Part shown: positions 62,210 to 64,000 of the stretch, in pieces | Position numbering within the stretch: position 1 is the first letter of the stretch | Layout: every line of letters begins with the position of its first letter | Assembly (NCBI RefSeq): GCF_024343735.1 | Contig: NZ_RJUE01000001.1 | Span: 1-64,000 of the forward strand | DNA from: Lacihabitans sp. CCS-44 | GTDB lineage: Bacteria; Bacteroidota; Bacteroidia; Cytophagales; Spirosomataceae | Length of the DNA stretch: 64,000 nt | Reading direction: 5' to 3' | Translations under genes and position numbers: made by a program | Notes under the pieces: generated by a model | Seen by the model: the letters and a program-made list of their open reading frames with translations, nothing else | Told to the model about the DNA's origin: nothing | The model's database searches: none

Positions 62210-63265
62210 ATGCTATATTTTTCTAAAGAAGGCGAACTGATAAATACCGAAAGTGGCAATTTGTATTACAAAAAAGCCATGCAGATATTGGACCATTGGA
62301 ATTTTGGTAAAACTGAATTTGAAATAAAAACAAGCGGTTCTACCGGAATTCCAAAAACCATACAACTAAAAAAAAAATCAATACAGGCCTCTATAGAAAT
62401 GACAAAAACGGCATTCGACCTTTACGACGGTCATTTGTTTTTTTGCTGCCTAAATATTGAAAACATAGCGGGTTTAATGATGCTCCTACGTTCACAGCAA
62501 CTCAAAGGAGAGTTAATGCTGGTAGAACCTAGCTCTAATCCTTTTGAAAAACTCGGAAACTTGGACTACCTATTTTCTGACAATAGAGGGCGAAATATCT
62601 TTGCATTTGTACCTTTACAACTGCAAAAACTATTAGAAAATGAAAAGTATGTACAAATTCTAAAAACCGCAAAAACGATCTTAGTGGGTGGAGCAGCTAT
62701 AAATACCAAACTAAGAGCCAAGATAGCAGAACTTTACTTGCCAGTTTATGAAACCTACGGCATGACCGAAACAATTAGCCACATAGCCATTAAAAACATT
62801 CGCTTGGAAGAAGATTCCTTCAAAACCTTGGAAGGTGTAGAAATAAAGGTGAATGATGGGGGTTGTTTGATGATAAAATCGCCCACGACGGACTTTGAAT
62901 GGATAACCACCAACGACATTGTAGAAATCATTGATGATAAGACATTTAAACTATTTGGCAGATTCGATAATATCATCAACAGCGGCGGTGTAAAAATTCA
63001 ACTTGAAGAAATTGAAAGGAGAATCGAGGAAAATTTCAAGATAGAAAGTAGATATTTTTGTTTTGGAATACCTGACGAAAAACTGGGCCAAAAGTTGGTT
63101 TTAATTGTAGAATCCAAAGAAAAGCCAATTTCTAAAGAGCAATTGTCGACTATATTGAGTAAATTTGAGGTTCCTAAAGAAATTTATTTTGTAGAGAAAT
63201 TCTCTGAAACCTCCTCTTCAAAAGTTGACAAACGCAAAACCATTGATGAAATCCTTAATTCTTAG
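62210..63265 (+). CDS. menE: o-Succinylbenzoate-CoA ligase-like AMP-forming enzyme
   Basis: A 351-residue adenylate-forming enzyme that should activate o-succinylbenzoate with CoA in menaquinone synthesis. It is short compared with typical MenE (about 450-490), as in many Bacteroidota. The ATP-binding P-loop is TSGSTGIPKTI near residue 42, and the YETYGMTETISHIA motif is intact. The ITTNDIVEIIDDKTFKLFGR hinge carries the Asp. FDNIINSGGVKIQLEEIE and the catalytic Lys in SSSKVDKRKT complete it. Other men genes are absent. The next gene overlaps its 3' end by 20 bases. Confidence 0.85.
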   Translation: MLYFSKEGELINTESGNLYYKKAMQILDHWNFGKTEFEIKTSGSTGIPKTIQLKKKSIQASIEMTKTAFDLYDGHLFFCCLNIENIAGLMMLLRSQQLKGELMLVEPSSNPFEKLGNLDYLFSDNRGRNIFAFVPLQLQKLLENEKYVQILKTAKTILVGGAAINTKLRAKIAELYLPVYETYGMTETISHIAIKNIRLEEDSFKTLEGVEIKVNDGGCLMIKSPTTDFEWITTNDIVEIIDDKTFKLFGRFDNIINSGGVKIQLEEIERRIEENFKIESRYFCFGIPDEKLGQKLVLIVESKEKPISKEQLSTILSKFEVPKEIYFVEKFSETSSSKVDKRKTIDEILNS

Positions 63266-63953
63266 ATTCCAAACCTCGGCTCTGATTCCTGCACCTTATG
63301 CTCATGCAATAGAAGTCATTTTTTCATTTGGTCAAAATTCCTTGGACTATAAATTTGAACTCGATTATCTGGGCAGAGACCAACTGAGCGAAGAAGAAAT
63401 ATTAGATGAAGGATTTTCGATGGAGGACAATCTTTTGCTATCGGGCAAATTGCCTTATGTTTGGAATGAGCAATTGGAAGGTTTGGTAAATAAAACTGAA
63501 AAAACGTATCCAAAAGAGTTGGAAGATGACCAAGAATTTTGGGATATAGAAATCGGTGCAGAAAATTTTTATCCTAAAAATACCAAACACTGGAAAGAAT
63601 TCATAGAAGAACTACAACAAGCTGTGGTTGAGCAAAATAAGCTAGAAAATCCGCTTCAAATCACCATAATTAGAGCCGATAATGACGCTCAAAAAGAATA
63701 CAAAATCAAGGGAAATTTTGAAAATAAATCGCTTACAATAGACAGTCCTGAAAAGCAGACTCAGTTGCCTTGGACCAAACTAAAGCCTTTGCTTAAAGAT
63801 TTTTATTCTGCGGATTTTGATTATGAAAAGGCCACTGAAAAACTTCCAAAAAAGACAGGTTTGTTTATAAACTTTGGAGATGAGTATTGGTTTGAATTGG
63901 GAAAATCTTACTTGACCAAACCTTCAAAAATTACTTCTTGGCTCGAAAACTAA
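63246..63953 (+). CDS. Hypothetical protein downstream of menE
   Basis: A 235-residue cytosolic protein. I chose the ATG at 63246, 20 bases inside menE; an in-frame ATG at 63225 exists seven codons earlier. The sequence is acidic with Trp/Lys-rich segments, such as LDYLGRDQLSEEEILDEGF, KNTKHWKEFIEELQQAVVEQ and LPWTKLKPLLKDFYSADFDYEKATEK. The FGDEYWFELGKSYLTKP ending is distinctive. No signal peptide or membrane segment is seen. I do not recognise a family. Coupling to menE suggests co-expression, not necessarily a role in menaquinone synthesis. Confidence 0.75.
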   Translation: MKSLILRFQTSALIPAPYAHAIEVIFSFGQNSLDYKFELDYLGRDQLSEEEILDEGFSMEDNLLLSGKLPYVWNEQLEGLVNKTEKTYPKELEDDQEFWDIEIGAENFYPKNTKHWKEFIEELQQAVVEQNKLENPLQITIIRADNDAQKEYKIKGNFENKSLTIDSPEKQTQLPWTKLKPLLKDFYSADFDYEKATEKLPKKTGLFINFGDEYWFELGKSYLTKPSKITSWLEN

Positions 63954-64000
63954 GAATAAAATCGAGCTCAGTTTTGAGGCTATCTACTTTATCCTGAATA
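63931..64000 (-). CDS. Possible 3' end of a minus-strand gene entering from the right
   Basis: One minus-strand frame is open from the window edge to a TAA at 63931-63933 and encodes about 22 residues (DKVDSLKTELDFILSFRAKK at the end), consistent with a helical C terminus. The other two minus frames contain stops. It would overlap the last 23 bases of the menE-linked gene. The call is weak, because only the C-terminal end is visible. Confidence 0.35.
   Translation of the reverse strand, partial: IQDKVDSLKTELDFILSFRAKK

Noticed and set aside
1-64000. tRNA, rRNA, CRISPR, insertion sequence, phage or integron elements
   Set aside because: I saw no cloverleaf with a TTCGA-type T arm, no regularly spaced direct repeats, and no transposase, integrase or phage structural ORF. 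The GGTTCG-like words near 16096-16113 belong to a palindrome.

Overview
The window is 64 kb of AT-rich chromosomal DNA from a member of the Bacteroidota, most likely an aerobic, carotenoid-producing Cytophagales-type bacterium. The support is family content (lactate-dehydrogenase-type malate dehydrogenase, DUF3109, GSCFA, DUF2452, a long D-Ala-D-Ala-ligase-like protein, NUDIX/winged-helix regulator, a CrtY-type lycopene cyclase), many Sec/lipoprotein signal peptides, almost no Shine-Dalgarno sequences, and several TAnnTTTG boxes upstream of genes, which is the -7 element of Bacteroidota sigma factors. I cannot name the genus. About 61 protein genes are supported, nearly all housekeeping or envelope functions. 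I see no rRNA, tRNA, CRISPR array, prophage or intact insertion sequence.

Layout. 0.2-5.7 kb: a P-loop kinase and a HerA-like ATPase on the minus strand, then a small membrane protein, an outer-membrane barrel overlapping lipA, and a lone lycopene cyclase. 5.7-15.9 kb: a structured leader plus metK, sucD, a lipoprotein, mdh, a YkvA-like membrane protein, tatA, gatA, a LysM lytic transglycosylase, and a GntP permease coupled to a RidA protein. 15.9-16.9 kb: about 1 kb of mostly non-coding DNA full of inverted repeats, with two FNR/CRP-type palindromes and a 55-codon minus-strand ORF. 16.9-22.4 kb: nadE, a Tat-exported Gfo/Idh oxidoreductase, an HGSNAT-type acyltransferase and an endonuclease/exonuclease/phosphatase-family membrane protein. 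22.7-27.7 kb: the rimP-nusA-infB operon with a hairpin in its leader. 27.8-31.6 kb: a translationally coupled run of O-methyltransferase, LysM transglycosylase, DUF3109 protein and alkyltransferase-like protein. 31.7-41.1 kb: Lrp regulator, TPR protein, hpt, an orphan ABC ATPase, a NUDIX-type regulator, a DUF937 protein, a sugar-acid dehydratase, a GSCFA protein and an Mrp/ApbC ATPase. 41.2-49.5 kb: second Tat Gfo/Idh protein, CAP lipoprotein, nfu, Ddl-like ligase, RNase H, a TrmN6-like methylase, a glycosyltransferase, a lipoprotein and rarA. 50.0-53.5 kb: two aldo/keto reductases, a DinB protein and a GH43 glycosidase. 53.7-61.6 kb: a long minus-strand unit (DUF2452, EVE, two paralogous secreted proteins, TPR lipoprotein, thrS, infC). 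61.7-64.0 kb: Rieske lipoprotein, menE and a hypothetical gene.

How genes work together. Central metabolism (sucD, mdh), cofactors (lipA, metK, nadE, menE), Fe-S assembly (nfu, mrp), translation (gatA, rimP, nusA, infB, infC, thrS) and nucleotide salvage (hpt) are interspersed with envelope maintenance. TatA has plausible clients in the window: the two Gfo/Idh proteins and perhaps the Rieske protein. The NUDIX-type regulator, the arabinonate-type dehydratase and the GH43 enzyme hint at pentose or sugar-acid use.

The points most worth a second look are a compact S-box-like leader before metK, the 16-17 kb regulatory region, nested inverted repeats near 49.8 kb, a terminator-shaped hairpin inside the GSCFA gene, a Ddl-like ligase with a degenerate second N-domain, infC without rpmI-rplT, and a tandem pair of uncharacterised secreted proteins. 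All calls come from reading the sequence; no database search was run.
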